From the NCBI RefSeq assembly GCF_018304825.1, contig NZ_CP072648.1:1595501-1659500 (forward strand): a stretch of 64,000 nucleotides of DNA. Direction: 5' to 3'. The notes under the pieces were generated by a model. That model worked only from the letters and a program-made list of their open reading frames with translations. It was not told where the DNA came from and ran no database searches. Made by a program: the position numbers and the translations under genes. Source of the stretch: Chloracidobacterium validum (lineage in GTDB: Bacteria; Acidobacteriota; Blastocatellia; Chloracidobacteriales; Chloracidobacteriaceae). This document shows, one piece after another, positions 35,283 through 44,332 of this stretch (the first letter of the stretch is position 1; every line of letters begins with the position of its first letter).

Positions 35283-36404
35283 TCAGGATAAAACCCGCAC
35301 ATAGCACTTGCCGGGCAGCTCACGCAGCGCGCCACAGAGCGTCAAGTTGAGGAGAGCGGCCAGGGTGCGTGGCTGCCCAAGCCCACTTTGCATGATCAGC
35401 CCGTCCACGTAGATGGGCTGATCGTAGCCAATGAGCGCCAGAACCGTGCGTTCATCCGGGCCCAAGTCAAACGGCAAGGGAGGTTCTGCAAGCTTGGGTG
35501 GCAGTTGTCCTTTTCGGAGACGCTGGCGTATGTCGTACGAAAACTCTGAAATGACATCCTGCCAATCCATGACGAGCTTGGCGCCGTCTTGAATGAGGCG
35601 ATTCGTTCCAACCGACTTTCCTGACGTGATATTCCCCGGCACGGCAAACACTTCCCGTCCCTGCTCAAGCGCCAGCCGCGCCGTGATGAGCGAGCCGGAA
35701 TGCTCCGCGGCCTCCACCACCACCACACCCAGACAAAGTCCGGCGATCAGGCGATTGCGATAGGGGAAGTTCTTGGGCATTGGCGGTTTTTCAAAGGGGA
35801 ATTCAGTCACGAGCGCCCCAGTCTCCGTGATGCGCTCGGCAAGTTTGGCATTTTCCCTGGGGTAAATATCATCCAGCCCCGTGCCCAACACGGCGACGGT
35901 GCACCCATGGGCTTCAAGGGCAGCTTCGTGCGCGGCAGCGTCAATCCCACGCGCCAAACCGGAAACCACCGTCACGCCGTTGGCGGCCAAATCCCGCGCC
36001 AGCTTGGCGGCCGCGTTCCGTCCGTAGGTTGAGCACGCCCGCGAGCCAACCACGGCGATACAGGGTTGCGCCAGGACCGCTCTCCATGCCCCTTTCACAA
36101 ACAAAACCAGTGGAGCGTTGTGGAGTTCACGGAGCAGCGCCGGGTAATCGGCGTCCGCAAGCGTCAGGACTTCTCCACCAGACCGTTTCAGCGCCGCCAC
36201 TTGCCGATCGGCATCGGCAGCCGCAGCATCGTTTACCATCGCAGTGACCGTATCATCCGCCACACCAAGGTCACGAAGTTCGGCCCGCGACGCCCGCAAG
36301 ACAGCGGCTGGGGTTTTAAAGTGTTCCAGCAGTTTGCGTCCGGTGACCGGTCCGACGCCAGGCGTAAGCCACAGCTTAAACCAGTCTCGGAGATCATCTG
36401 GCAT
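35283..36404 (-). CDS. dprA: DNA processing protein DprA
   Basis: Binds incoming single-stranded DNA and loads RecA during natural transformation. 373 residues: an N-terminal helix-hairpin-helix/SAM-like region, the Rossmann core with VVGSRACSTYGR, VSGLARGIDAAAHEAAL, LGTGLDDIYPREN, FPYRNRLIAGL and EHSGSLITARLALEQGREVFAVPGN, and a C-terminal winged helix. The ATG at 36404 overlaps mazG by 11 bp. With comM at 51546 it hints at competence. Confidence 0.95.
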   Translation of the reverse strand: MPDDLRDWFKLWLTPGVGPVTGRKLLEHFKTPAAVLRASRAELRDLGVADDTVTAMVNDAAAADADRQVAALKRSGGEVLTLADADYPALLRELHNAPLVLFVKGAWRAVLAQPCIAVVGSRACSTYGRNAAAKLARDLAANGVTVVSGLARGIDAAAHEAALEAHGCTVAVLGTGLDDIYPRENAKLAERITETGALVTEFPFEKPPMPKNFPYRNRLIAGLCLGVVVVEAAEHSGSLITARLALEQGREVFAVPGNITSGKSVGTNRLIQDGAKLVMDWQDVISEFSYDIRQRLRKGQLPPKLAEPPLPFDLGPDERTVLALIGYDQPIYVDGLIMQSGLGQPRTLAALLNLTLCGALRELPGKCYVRVLS

Positions 36405-37254
36405 GGGTATCCACGGCAGATGCCGCAGTGGGCGGCGTCCTATGCTTGATGGCGTCCCAGATGGCATTCATTTCCACCGGGTTGCTCTCGGTGAGGGTTT
36501 TACCCTGGGCCGCCAGGGTTTGTTCGACAGCGGCAAAGCGCCGCCGAAACTTTTGATTGGCGACTTTGAGCGTAGCTTCCGGGTCAAGGCCGAGCTTGCG
36601 CGCCAGATTGACCAAAACAAAGAGCAAATCACCGACTTCTTCAGCAACTTGGCGCTGGTCGGGCGCGGGCAGCGCCAATGCCGCGCGGAGTTCCTGGGTT
36701 TCTTCGGTCAGTTTATCGAGCACGGCCTGGGCGTTGGGCCAGTCAAAGTCATAGTAGGCTGCACGTTCCGTCAGTTGGCGGGCTTCGATCAGGGCCGGCA
36801 TGGCAGACGCAACGCCATCGAGTACGGAAGCCGCTGATTCAGCCTTCCCGGCAGCCGCTTTCTCCTGCGCTTTGATGGCTTCCCAGTTGCGCGTCACTTC
36901 GCGGGCGTCCTGCGCGCGCGCATCGCCAAACACATGCGGATGACGGCGGATGAGCTTCTCGCGCAAGGCGTCAATCACGTCATAGACATCGAAGCGGTTT
37001 TCCTCAGCCGCAATCTGGGCATGAAAAACCACCTGAAGCAAGACATCGCCAAGTTCCTTGCGCAGTTCCACATCATCGCCTTCATCAATCGCGTGGAGCA
37101 CTTCGTAAGCTTCCTCGATCAGGTATGGCTTGAGCGTCTGGTGCGTTTGCTGCCGGTCCCAGGGGCAGCCAGCGGGCGCGCGGAGTCGCGCCATGACCTC
37201 GACCAATGCCTGAAAACGTTCATCTCGCCCGGCATGTGACGCAGATTGTGCCAT
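36394..37254 (-). CDS. mazG: Nucleoside triphosphate pyrophosphohydrolase MazG
   Basis: Hydrolyses NTPs, including damaged ones, to NMP and pyrophosphate. 286 residues with two tandem MazG modules: EEAYEVLHAI ... KELGDVLLQVVFHAQIA in the first half and EETQELRAAL ... EEVGDLLFVLVNLARKLG in the second, each with the EExxE/ExxD metal-binding set. The N-terminal signature GCPWDRQQTHQTL is classic. Its 3' end overlaps the dprA start. Confidence 0.96.
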   Translation of the reverse strand: MAQSASHAGRDERFQALVEVMARLRAPAGCPWDRQQTHQTLKPYLIEEAYEVLHAIDEGDDVELRKELGDVLLQVVFHAQIAAEENRFDVYDVIDALREKLIRRHPHVFGDARAQDAREVTRNWEAIKAQEKAAAGKAESAASVLDGVASAMPALIEARQLTERAAYYDFDWPNAQAVLDKLTEETQELRAALALPAPDQRQVAEEVGDLLFVLVNLARKLGLDPEATLKVANQKFRRRFAAVEQTLAAQGKTLTESNPVEMNAIWDAIKHRTPPTAASAVDTHAR

Positions 37255-37463
37255 GAAACTGCTCCTGATTATTTCGTGCTCATCTGTGAACTTCTAGCAA
37301 ACATTGACTTTCACGCTCCAGCAGGTCAAGCCGGAAGCGCGCCTAGGTTGGAAATTTTGGAAAAGCAGTGGTAGGTTGAAACACGACTTCTATTTTTTGT
37401 CTCAACCTGCCCGCATCATCGGCAAGCCTTGGGAAGCTTGGCAAGGACTTCAAAAATAAGACT
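37255..37463. other. Divergent intergenic region mazG / hfq
   Basis: About 209 bp with no coding frame. It contains an AGGTTGA/TCAACCT inverted repeat (around 37370-37410) with a T-rich loop, upstream of hfq. Confidence 0.35.
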
Positions 37464-37784
37464 ATGGATGCCAAATCACCAACGCCTCCATCTGGGGCGT
37501 CGTCACAAAACCTTCAGGACACCTTCCTCAACCAAGTGCGTCGTGAGCGCGCGATGGTGGCTATTTATCTGGTGAGCGGGGTTAAGCTCACCGGCCGCAT
37601 TCGTGGCTTCGACAAGTACTCCGTCGTCCTGGAAGCTGGCAATCAGGAGCAGCTCATCTTCAAGCATGCCATTTCGACGATTTCAGTCCTACGAAGCGGT
37701 CCAGGGCGCGGCCCGTCGCCAGCCACCCCGCCGGAGAATCCGGCCGGCGGCAAAGCAGACGACGCGGACACCACAAGCCCCTGA
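37464..37784 (+). CDS. hfq: RNA chaperone Hfq
   Basis: Hexameric Sm-like protein that pairs small RNAs with mRNAs. 106 residues: a short extension, the Sm1 motif [36 protein letters not shown], Sm2 with FKHAISTI, and a ~35-residue Pro/Gly/Asp-rich tail that is longer than in many phyla and probably disordered. The Sm2 KH pair is intact, consistent with 3' poly-U binding. tmk follows after 26 bp. Its presence implies Hfq-dependent small RNAs elsewhere. Confidence 0.94.
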   Translation: MDAKSPTPPSGASSQNLQDTFLNQVRRERAMVAIYLVSGVKLTGRIRGFDKYSVVLEAGNQEQLIFKHAISTISVLRSGPGRGPSPATPPENPAGGKADDADTTSP

Positions 37785-37810
37785 CAGCGAAACCCAAGCA
37801 AGCTACGCCA

Positions 37811-38464
37811 ATGGGACTATTCATTAGCTTCGAGGGGGTTGATGGTTGTGGAAAGACGACCCAGGCCATCCGGCTTGCGGAGCGACTGCGGCAGCAGGGA
37901 TGGGCAGTCGTTCAGACGCGCGAGCCAGGTGGGACGCCGCTCGGCGAGCGCGTACGGCAACTGCTCCTCGGCGTTCAGGATGCGCCACCGACGGCCCGCG
38001 CCGAAGTCTTACTCTTTGCCGCCGACCGCGCCCAGCACGTTGATACGGTGATCCGCCCGGCGCTGGCGGCTGGAGCGATGGTGCTTTGCGACCGTTTTGC
38101 TGATTCCACCCGCGCTTACCAAGGTTATGGTCGCCAACTCGACTTGGGCTTGATCGAGGATGGCATCCGGTTGGCAACCCAGGGACTCGAACCACATATC
38201 ACGTTTCTGCTTGACCTTCCCATCGAAGCCATGGCTTCGCGCCTTGCCCACCGTGGGGCGGCAAGCAACCGCTTTGAGCTTGAAGGAGGGGACTTTTACG
38301 CCCGCGTGCGCCAGGGCTTCATGGCCCTGGCGCGGATGCACACGGCCCGCATTTGCGTACTTGACGCCCTGCAATCCCCGGATGTCATTCACGCTGCCGC
38401 TTGGCAGCGGCTGTTGCCACAGCTCAGTCCGCCACCTCAGTCACAGATAGCCCCCGTGTCGTGA
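37811..38464 (+). CDS. tmk: Thymidylate kinase
   Basis: Phosphorylates dTMP to dTDP. 217 residues with the P-loop SFEGVDGCGKTTQ, the TREPGGTPLGE motif, the substrate loop DRFADSTRAYQGYGR, and a LID-type Arg/Asn segment. The 3' end overlaps the convergent sugar kinase gene by 41 bp. Complements the thymidine kinase at 11049 in the dTTP salvage route. Confidence 0.96.
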   Translation: MGLFISFEGVDGCGKTTQAIRLAERLRQQGWAVVQTREPGGTPLGERVRQLLLGVQDAPPTARAEVLLFAADRAQHVDTVIRPALAAGAMVLCDRFADSTRAYQGYGRQLDLGLIEDGIRLATQGLEPHITFLLDLPIEAMASRLAHRGAASNRFELEGGDFYARVRQGFMALARMHTARICVLDALQSPDVIHAAAWQRLLPQLSPPPQSQIAPVS

Positions 38465-39449
38465 GACGAGCATCGAGGACTTGTCCACCGGCCGCCGACA
38501 GAGCGGCGCTTACGTTGGCTTTCTGGCCGTCGGCCACCACAAACACGACACACCCGCCGCCGCCCGCGCCACAGACCTTCCCGGCCAACGCCCCGGCTCC
38601 CCGCGCCACATCCATCAGGCGCTCAATCATCGGCGTGGAAACTCCTTCCGCCAGTTGACGCCGATGCTCCCACTCTTGCCGGAGACACTCCGCCACCCGT
38701 GGAAGGTCACGGTCGAGCACGGCCGCGTGCATGGCTTGGGCCAAATCGCGGATGCGGGCCAGTGCCGCCTGCGTCGCCGTGTCGCCGTCAATGTGGCGTT
38801 TGAAAACCTCCCAGTTATTCGTGCCGGAAAAGTGGGCTTGTCCCGTGTGACACACAACCACGCGCGCATCGAGCCAGGGGAGCCAATCCGAGACCAACGA
38901 CTCGTGACGAACACCCCCAACTTCTAAATGAATGGCGCTGATGCCGCCATAGACGGCCGGGTAGTAATCCTGCACGCCGGCCGGAACGCGAATGACCTGG
39001 GTTTCAACGGCCGGTGCCAGCGCCAACAGTTGCTCCGGTCCGTAACCGGCCGCCGTCAGATGGTTGAGCGCCCCGGCGAGCGCAATGACCAACGCCGATG
39101 AGCCACCCAGCCCCGAACCTGGCGGGGCCGCGCAAGCCGTGACGACTTCTACCCCGTGAGTTGGCGCGAAGAAAGCCACCATTCGCGCCAGGAGTTGCAG
39201 CGGTGTGTCAAAGCGTACGTCAGCCCGCGAGGCATAGACCTCGCGTCGCCCAATATCGAGCGACTCAAGGATAACCGTTGTGTCGGCGCGCGGCCTGATT
39301 TCACAGGTTGCGGGCAAGTCGAGGGCAACATTGACGGTCACGGCGCCGGGATGAAACAGATGCAGCGGCGGCAGATCGAGTGTTCCACCGGCCAAATCAA
39401 TCCGCGTTGGCGCCGTTGCGATAATTGTCTTGGCAACGTTTTGGCTCAT
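38424..39449 (-). CDS. GHMP kinase, heptose/sugar-kinase-like
   Basis: 341 residues. TAPTRIDLAGGTLD at the N-terminus, the ATP loop PPGSGLGGSSAL (about 112-123) and the C-terminal GKVCGAGGGGCVVF identify the family. The combination resembles D-glycero-D-manno-heptose 7-phosphate kinase (HddA) and fucose/arabinose kinases; substrate not assignable. The ATG at 39449 overlaps the ferredoxin stop by ATGA, which selects it over the longer open frame. Confidence 0.88.
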   Translation of the reverse strand: MSQNVAKTIIATAPTRIDLAGGTLDLPPLHLFHPGAVTVNVALDLPATCEIRPRADTTVILESLDIGRREVYASRADVRFDTPLQLLARMVAFFAPTHGVEVVTACAAPPGSGLGGSSALVIALAGALNHLTAAGYGPEQLLALAPAVETQVIRVPAGVQDYYPAVYGGISAIHLEVGGVRHESLVSDWLPWLDARVVVCHTGQAHFSGTNNWEVFKRHIDGDTATQAALARIRDLAQAMHAAVLDRDLPRVAECLRQEWEHRRQLAEGVSTPMIERLMDVARGAGALAGKVCGAGGGGCVVFVVADGQKANVSAALSAAGGQVLDARLTTRGLSVTEVAD

Positions 39450-39757
39450 GACACCGTGGACTTCGCCTTGACATAGCGCAGCCGTTCCACCGGCGCGTCG
39501 CCTAGCAGGTGGTCGTGAACAATCTTCGGCGCATCCTCGACCGTGACACGGCCATACCAAACTTGTTCGGGATAAACGACGACCATCGGTCCATGGCCGC
39601 ACTGCGCCAGACAACCAGACTTGTTGACCCGGATTGCATCGAGTTTTCCACAGGCTTTGACCTCATCACGGAGCGCTTGCCAGACGGCTTCACTGCCTTG
39701 GGTAGGGCACGTCTTGCCTGAAACGCAGACAAACACGTGCTTTTCGTAAATGCTCAT
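39446..39757 (-). CDS. Thioredoxin-like [2Fe-2S] ferredoxin
   Basis: 103 residues with the four cysteines expected for this fold: CVSGKTC near the N-terminus and GCLAQC about 40 residues later, followed by MVVVYPEQVWYG. These proteins carry a [2Fe-2S] cluster on a thioredoxin scaffold and act as small electron carriers. It is translationally coupled to the sugar kinase by ATGA, a surprising pairing. A second member lies at 62754. Confidence 0.93.
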   Translation of the reverse strand: MSIYEKHVFVCVSGKTCPTQGSEAVWQALRDEVKACGKLDAIRVNKSGCLAQCGHGPMVVVYPEQVWYGRVTVEDAPKIVHDHLLGDAPVERLRYVKAKSTVS

Positions 39758-39846
39758 AGCGCAAGTTCCTTTGATTCAACATTGGGTTGGCGCATCTTGG
39801 CGGAAAGTCCAGAGCTTGGGAAGCCGCGCTTGCATCGCTCGCCCGG

Positions 39847-39874
39847 TTGTTTTGGATTGGACGGCGCGTATAAA
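39847..39874 (+). promoter_or_regulatory. Candidate sigma-70 promoter for plsC-like gene
   Basis: TTGTTT and TATAAA separated by 16 bases, ending 52 bases before the plsC-like ATG at 39927. Confidence 0.4.
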
Positions 39875-39926
39875 GTAGCGCCAGCGCCGTTTGGGGTCGC
39901 TATCTTCACTTGTTGATAAAACCGCC

Positions 39927-40898
39927 ATGTCGAAACATCGCCTCCCTGACTCGCCGATGCGGGTGACGCCACAAACTCCGCCCGGCAGCAACAATGGACA
40001 AGACCCGAAGCTTGCGCCGCCAACATCGCAGTCCCAGGAAGACATCAAGCCACCGGAGAAACACACTTCCTTACTCAAGGCAAGCGCCAGTGTCGGCATT
40101 GCGCTTGGCATCGCCACGGTCGGCAGCTTTCTCCTCTTTCGTCTGCTCAACCGGATGAAGGTCGAGGGACTTGAAAACATTCCGGACTCCCATGAGAACG
40201 TTCTCTACTGCCCCAATCACTCGTCCATCCTCGACAACTTCGCCCTGGGCGTTGGGCTATACATTCCCCGCATGCTGTTTCGTCCGGAGTACATCCCCAT
40301 CAACTTGGCGGATCGCAAAAACTTTTTTGGCGATCCATCCTCGCGGCGCTTAAAGGATCGCGTGCTGCGCGCCTTGGGAGAGTATTTTTTCAAGAATCTG
40401 CGTACCTTTCCGGTGGACCGACGCGGGGCCGGACTCGAACAGGTTGACCAGTGGGTTGACATGCTCCGGCAAAACATCGTGATTGTCTTCCCCGAAGGAA
40501 CCCGCTCCCGCACCGGCGAGATCGGACGCGGGCGGGCGGGCGTCGGCAAGCTCATCTATGACGCTCGCCCAACGGTCATCCCGGTACGGCTCATTGGCAC
40601 GGATGAAGTGCTCGGCGTCGGCAAGCTCATCCCGAGTTTTTTCCGCACCGTTCGCATCATCATTGGCAAACCACTCGACCTGACGGATTTGATTGACCAG
40701 CCGCTCCCGCAGGAAGAACGCGCCCAATACGCTCTGTACCGTGCCATTTCCAACCGGGTGATAGAGTCCATCCGGTCGCTCGGTGACGGACGCCCACTTC
40801 CTCTGGATCGGCAACCAGATGCTACGGAAGCCACCGAGGACACCGAACCCGAAAGCAGTGAAGTTTCGGAAGCCAAACCCGAAATGACGCAGGGGTGA
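39927..40898 (+). CDS. plsC: 1-acyl-sn-glycerol-3-phosphate acyltransferase-like protein
   Basis: 323 residues. After a disordered ~55-residue N-terminus comes a hydrophobic helix (about 58-80) and the acyltransferase domain with NHSSILDNF (the NHx4D motif), FPVDRRGAG, FPEGTRSRTGEIGRGRAGVG and TVIPVRLIG. It would acylate lysophosphatidate, or another glycerolipid, at the inner membrane. The C-terminal ~45 residues are acidic and low complexity. Confidence 0.88.
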   Translation: MSKHRLPDSPMRVTPQTPPGSNNGQDPKLAPPTSQSQEDIKPPEKHTSLLKASASVGIALGIATVGSFLLFRLLNRMKVEGLENIPDSHENVLYCPNHSSILDNFALGVGLYIPRMLFRPEYIPINLADRKNFFGDPSSRRLKDRVLRALGEYFFKNLRTFPVDRRGAGLEQVDQWVDMLRQNIVIVFPEGTRSRTGEIGRGRAGVGKLIYDARPTVIPVRLIGTDEVLGVGKLIPSFFRTVRIIIGKPLDLTDLIDQPLPQEERAQYALYRAISNRVIESIRSLGDGRPLPLDRQPDATEATEDTEPESSEVSEAKPEMTQG

Positions 40899-40903
40899 AG
40901 CTC

Positions 40904-40918
40904 GCGGGGCTGCCCCGC
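40904..40918. terminator. Hairpin between convergent genes
   Basis: GCGGGG-CTG-CCCCGC, a perfect six-pair GC stem with a three-base loop, lies 6 bp after the plsC-like stop and 52 bp from the convergent peptidase stop. No T-run follows on either strand, so it would need to work as a non-canonical terminator. Confidence 0.45.
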
Positions 40919-40969
40919 CAGCCTCACCCAACCGTTGTCACCGCCTGGCACCCACAGCCCGCCAAACGG

Positions 40970-43147
40970 CTACTTGACAGTGATCTGGAGCGTCTTGACG
41001 AGAAACGCCCAGATGTCGGCCGCTTCTTCAATTAGCTTGGCAGTCGGCTTGCCCGCGCCGTGGCCGGCTTTGGTTTCAATTCGAATCAGCACCGGCGCAT
41101 CGCCCTTGTGGGCTGCCTGGAGCGCGGCCGCGAACTTGAAACTGTGCGCCGGGACGACACGGTCGTCATGGTCGGCAGTGGTCACGAGCGTTGCCGGATA
41201 GCGCGTCCCTGGCTTGAGGTTATGCAGTGGCGAGTAGGCATACAGGGCTTTGAACTCCTCTGGATTTTGCGGCGAACCGTAATCCGATTCCCATGCCCAG
41301 CCAATGGTGAACTTGTTGAAGCGCAGCATGTCCATGACGCCGACGGCCGGCAGCGCCGCGCCAAACAGCTCCGGGCGCTGCGTCATGCAGGCGCCGACCA
41401 GTAAGCCGCCGTTGCTACCACCCTGAATGGCCAGCTTGGCCGGGGACGTGTACTTTTCCCTGATCAACCACTCGGCAGCCGCGATGAAATCATCAAAGAC
41501 ATTCTGCTTGTTGAGTTTCGTCCCGGCCTGATGCCAAGCTTCGCCATACTCGCCACCGCCGCGCAGGTTTGGAATGGCCAGCACGCCGCCCATTTCAAGC
41601 CAGGCAATGCGCGCTGGCGAAAAAGCTGGCGTGAGTGAAATGTTGAACCCACCATAGCCATACAGCAGGGTCGGACGTTTTCCGTCCCGCTTGAGTCCCC
41701 TGCGGTGGGCGATGAACATTGGGACGCGCGTTCCATCCTTGCTTTTGTAAAACACTTGCCGGGCTTCATAGTCATCGGGGTCGAAGGCAACCTTGGGCTG
41801 CTTGACTAGGGTGCTTTTTCCGGTCGCCAGATCGTAGCGGTAGATGCTCGTCGGCTGGGCAAAGCTCGTAAAGGCATAGAAGGTTTCCGTCGCGTCCGGC
41901 TTGCCCCCAAATCCGGCCGCCGTACCAATGCCCGGCAGTTCAACCTCACGAACTGGCTTTCCATCGCGGTCAAAAACCCTGACTTGGGTTTTGGCGTCAG
42001 CCAGATACAACCCGATGAACTGCCCGCCAACAAAGCGAACGCCTTCCAGCTTGTTGTCTGTCTGCGGAATAATTTCACGCCAGTTCGCCGGCTCAGGGCG
42101 GGTAATGTCAATGGCAATCAGACGCCCCCGCGGAGCTTCCCAATCGGTACGGAAATAAAACATCGTCCCGTCATTCCCAACCGGCGTAAAATCCGCGATA
42201 AAGTCGGGGATGAGTTCGACGACCTGGGCTTCTGGATTCGTCAAATCCTTATAGAAAATGAGGTTTTTAGGGCTGGTGCCCATGGTGACGGCAATCCCGA
42301 GATACCGCCCGTCATCGGTGACGTAGCCGCCGAAACCCCATTCCTTGTGATCCTTGCGCTCATAAACGAGTTGGTCTTCGGACTGCGGCGTCCCGATGCG
42401 ATGGTAGTAAAGCTTCTGGTAGTAGTTTGTGGATTGCAGCAGGTTGCCTTCTTTTGGCTCATCGTAGCGACTGTAGAAAAAGCCCTTTGAATCTTTGGTC
42501 CAGGAAGCGCCGGAAAACTTGACCCACTGGATGCGATCGGGCAAATCCTCGGCGGTTTCCACATTGCGGACTCGCCATTCATTCCAGTCAGAACCGGCGG
42601 TCGCCAGGCCGTACGCGAGCCACTTGCCATCGTCGCTGACGGCGTACCCGGTCAGCGCCACCGTGCCGTCGGACGACAGCCGGTTGGGATCGAGCAGCAC
42701 ACGGGCCGCTGAGCCATCCGGGTTGTTTCCGACATAGAGCACGCTTTGATTTTGCAGACCATCGTTGCGCGTGAAGAAGTACTTGCCGCCTTCCTGAAAG
42801 GGAACGCCAAACTTTTCATAGTTCCACAACTGCGTGAGTCGTTCCCGGATGCGCGCCCGTTCAGGAATGCCTTCCAGAAAACCGAACGTGACCTTGTTTT
42901 GCGCCTCAATCCAGGCTTTGGTGTCGGGCGAGTCGGCGTCTTCAAGCCAGCGGTACGGATCGGCGACGTTGACACCGTGATAGTCATCCACCTGTTCGAC
43001 TTTCTTCGATGGTGGGTAGGTCAGTGGTGACTTGGAAGCTTTCATGCTGTTGGAGAAACTCTGCGCAGAAAGTGGCAGCGGAGCGGACAGGATCAACGCC
43101 ACCGCGCTGACCGTCAATCCGTGCTTCCACGCTGATTGTTTAGGCAT
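40970..43147 (-). CDS. Prolyl oligopeptidase (S9A), exported
   Basis: Serine peptidase cutting short peptides after proline. 725 residues from ATG 43147, which GAGGA precedes at about 8 bases. A signal peptide ends at about LSAQ. The propeller starts with the family segment DPYRWLEDADSPDTKAWIEAQN. The catalytic domain has TLLYGYGGFNIS, the nucleophile GGSNGG, the Asp in TADHDDRV and the His in KAGHGAGK. The signal sequence suggests a periplasmic role in peptide degradation. Confidence 0.95.
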   Translation of the reverse strand: MPKQSAWKHGLTVSAVALILSAPLPLSAQSFSNSMKASKSPLTYPPSKKVEQVDDYHGVNVADPYRWLEDADSPDTKAWIEAQNKVTFGFLEGIPERARIRERLTQLWNYEKFGVPFQEGGKYFFTRNDGLQNQSVLYVGNNPDGSAARVLLDPNRLSSDGTVALTGYAVSDDGKWLAYGLATAGSDWNEWRVRNVETAEDLPDRIQWVKFSGASWTKDSKGFFYSRYDEPKEGNLLQSTNYYQKLYYHRIGTPQSEDQLVYERKDHKEWGFGGYVTDDGRYLGIAVTMGTSPKNLIFYKDLTNPEAQVVELIPDFIADFTPVGNDGTMFYFRTDWEAPRGRLIAIDITRPEPANWREIIPQTDNKLEGVRFVGGQFIGLYLADAKTQVRVFDRDGKPVREVELPGIGTAAGFGGKPDATETFYAFTSFAQPTSIYRYDLATGKSTLVKQPKVAFDPDDYEARQVFYKSKDGTRVPMFIAHRRGLKRDGKRPTLLYGYGGFNISLTPAFSPARIAWLEMGGVLAIPNLRGGGEYGEAWHQAGTKLNKQNVFDDFIAAAEWLIREKYTSPAKLAIQGGSNGGLLVGACMTQRPELFGAALPAVGVMDMLRFNKFTIGWAWESDYGSPQNPEEFKALYAYSPLHNLKPGTRYPATLVTTADHDDRVVPAHSFKFAAALQAAHKGDAPVLIRIETKAGHGAGKPTAKLIEEAADIWAFLVKTLQITVK

Positions 43148-43275
43148 CGGGTCAGTCCTCATGAAGTGAAATCCTGCCAGCCCGGCACGAGCCGACGGTC
43201 AGCATTCGATAGAGAAGCTTTCGCCGTCCGCCTGGCGCGCAGGTGCTGGCAGTCTAGCAAAGTTGACGATTATGG

Positions 43276-43397
43276 CTACTGACGAATGGATCGCACCTGC
43301 TCAGAAGAATTGAACTGGACCAATTTCTCCCAGTTTATAGCTCCATCACATTCGCAAAACTTTTCTATTTTACATCATCAAAGTTTAATGGATTCAT
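43276..43397 (-). pseudogene. Frameshifted small reading frame coupled to the methyltransferase
   Basis: An ATG at 43397 overlaps the methyltransferase stop as ATGA. The frame reads MNPLNFDDVK and hits TAG within an A-run (GTAAAATAG). Shifted by one base it continues as KIEKFCECDGAINWEKL and on to a TAG at 43276-43278. The total is 122 bases, one short of the 41 codons that restoring a single A would give. It looks like a short gene, or the front of a lost one such as a restriction enzyme, broken by a one-base deletion; a sequencing error is an alternative. Confidence 0.45.
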
Positions 43398-44218
43398 AGC
43401 AAATAAACTTCAAGTGGTTTTATGTGCTTTTGAACGATTTCAAAGTAGTGAGGCATGATTTCTATTCCAATCGCATTTCGTCTCAGACGGTTGGCCACAA
43501 TCAGCGTCGTCCCCGAACCCATAAAAGGATCAAGTACTGTATCTAGTTCTTTGGTAAATAGCTTAATGAACCATTCAGGTAAGCTTTCAGGAAAAGCAGC
43601 GCTATGACGCTTGTTACTGCATTCTGTCGCCAAATGAATAACATTGGTTGGATAAGCTATTTCCCTACTCATCCAATTAGATATATTCTTTCCAAATCCA
43701 CTACCGACGCGGGAATTATCACGAATCTTGTCAGTTTCTGATAAATTTCTTAGGCGCGTGTTTTTCCACTCGCCCATTGGAACCATGACTGATTCTTGAT
43801 ACATATTGAATTTATGATTTTTATTAAATTGCAATAGTCGCTCCCATGCATCGCGGAAGCGATTAGGCCATTTACCTGGATAGCAATTTTTTTTGTGCCA
43901 GATAAATTCCTCAGTCCATAGCCATCCTTGTTTACGCATGTTCAGAATAAGTTCTAAAACATAAGTACTTCGCTCACCGTTGACGACCTTTTCCTTGATA
44001 TTGAGAATAAATGTTCCCGACGGCTTAAGGATTCGAAGCAAGTTTTCTGATATAGGTAAAAACCAGTCAACATAATCATCTGGATGGATACCGCCATAAG
44101 TCGCCTTGCGCTGGTCAGCATACGGTGGCGAAGTAAAAATCAAATCTACTGAATCATCAGGCAGCAACCAGAGCTTTTCTCGACAATCACCCAAGTGCAG
44201 TTCCGTTCGGACTTCCAT
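43394..44218 (-). CDS. Orphan DNA methyltransferase (TSPPY type)
   Basis: 274 residues. The catalytic motif TSPPY (29-33) precedes the SAM-binding DPFMGSGTT (about 230-238), so the order is that of the beta class; TSPPY is most common in N4-cytosine enzymes, N6-adenine being the alternative. The central ~110 residues are the variable target-recognition part. The gene is visibly AT-rich against its neighbours, a sign of recent transfer. No intact restriction gene is adjacent, only the broken frame downstream. AAGGAAG lies about 11 bases before the ATG. Confidence 0.9.
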   Translation of the reverse strand: MEVRTELHLGDCREKLWLLPDDSVDLIFTSPPYADQRKATYGGIHPDDYVDWFLPISENLLRILKPSGTFILNIKEKVVNGERSTYVLELILNMRKQGWLWTEEFIWHKKNCYPGKWPNRFRDAWERLLQFNKNHKFNMYQESVMVPMGEWKNTRLRNLSETDKIRDNSRVGSGFGKNISNWMSREIAYPTNVIHLATECSNKRHSAAFPESLPEWFIKLFTKELDTVLDPFMGSGTTLIVANRLRRNAIGIEIMPHYFEIVQKHIKPLEVYLL

Positions 44219-44332
44219 ATTACTTGTGACTTCCTTGTTTTCCGATAGCTAGAAGCAAGGGAGGCTAGGCTGGAGACAGTGCGCATGGCTCGGCCGTCTG
44301 TGTAGGCGCTAGTGGCACGTTTTGCCACACCG

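Larger units (their letters stand above)
43276..44230. other. AT-rich islet with the methyltransferase
   Basis: Composition drops abruptly near 43280 and returns near 44230. Both borders fall in intergenic DNA next to ordinary GC-rich genes. No transposase, direct repeat or tRNA is visible at the edges. Confidence 0.7.
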
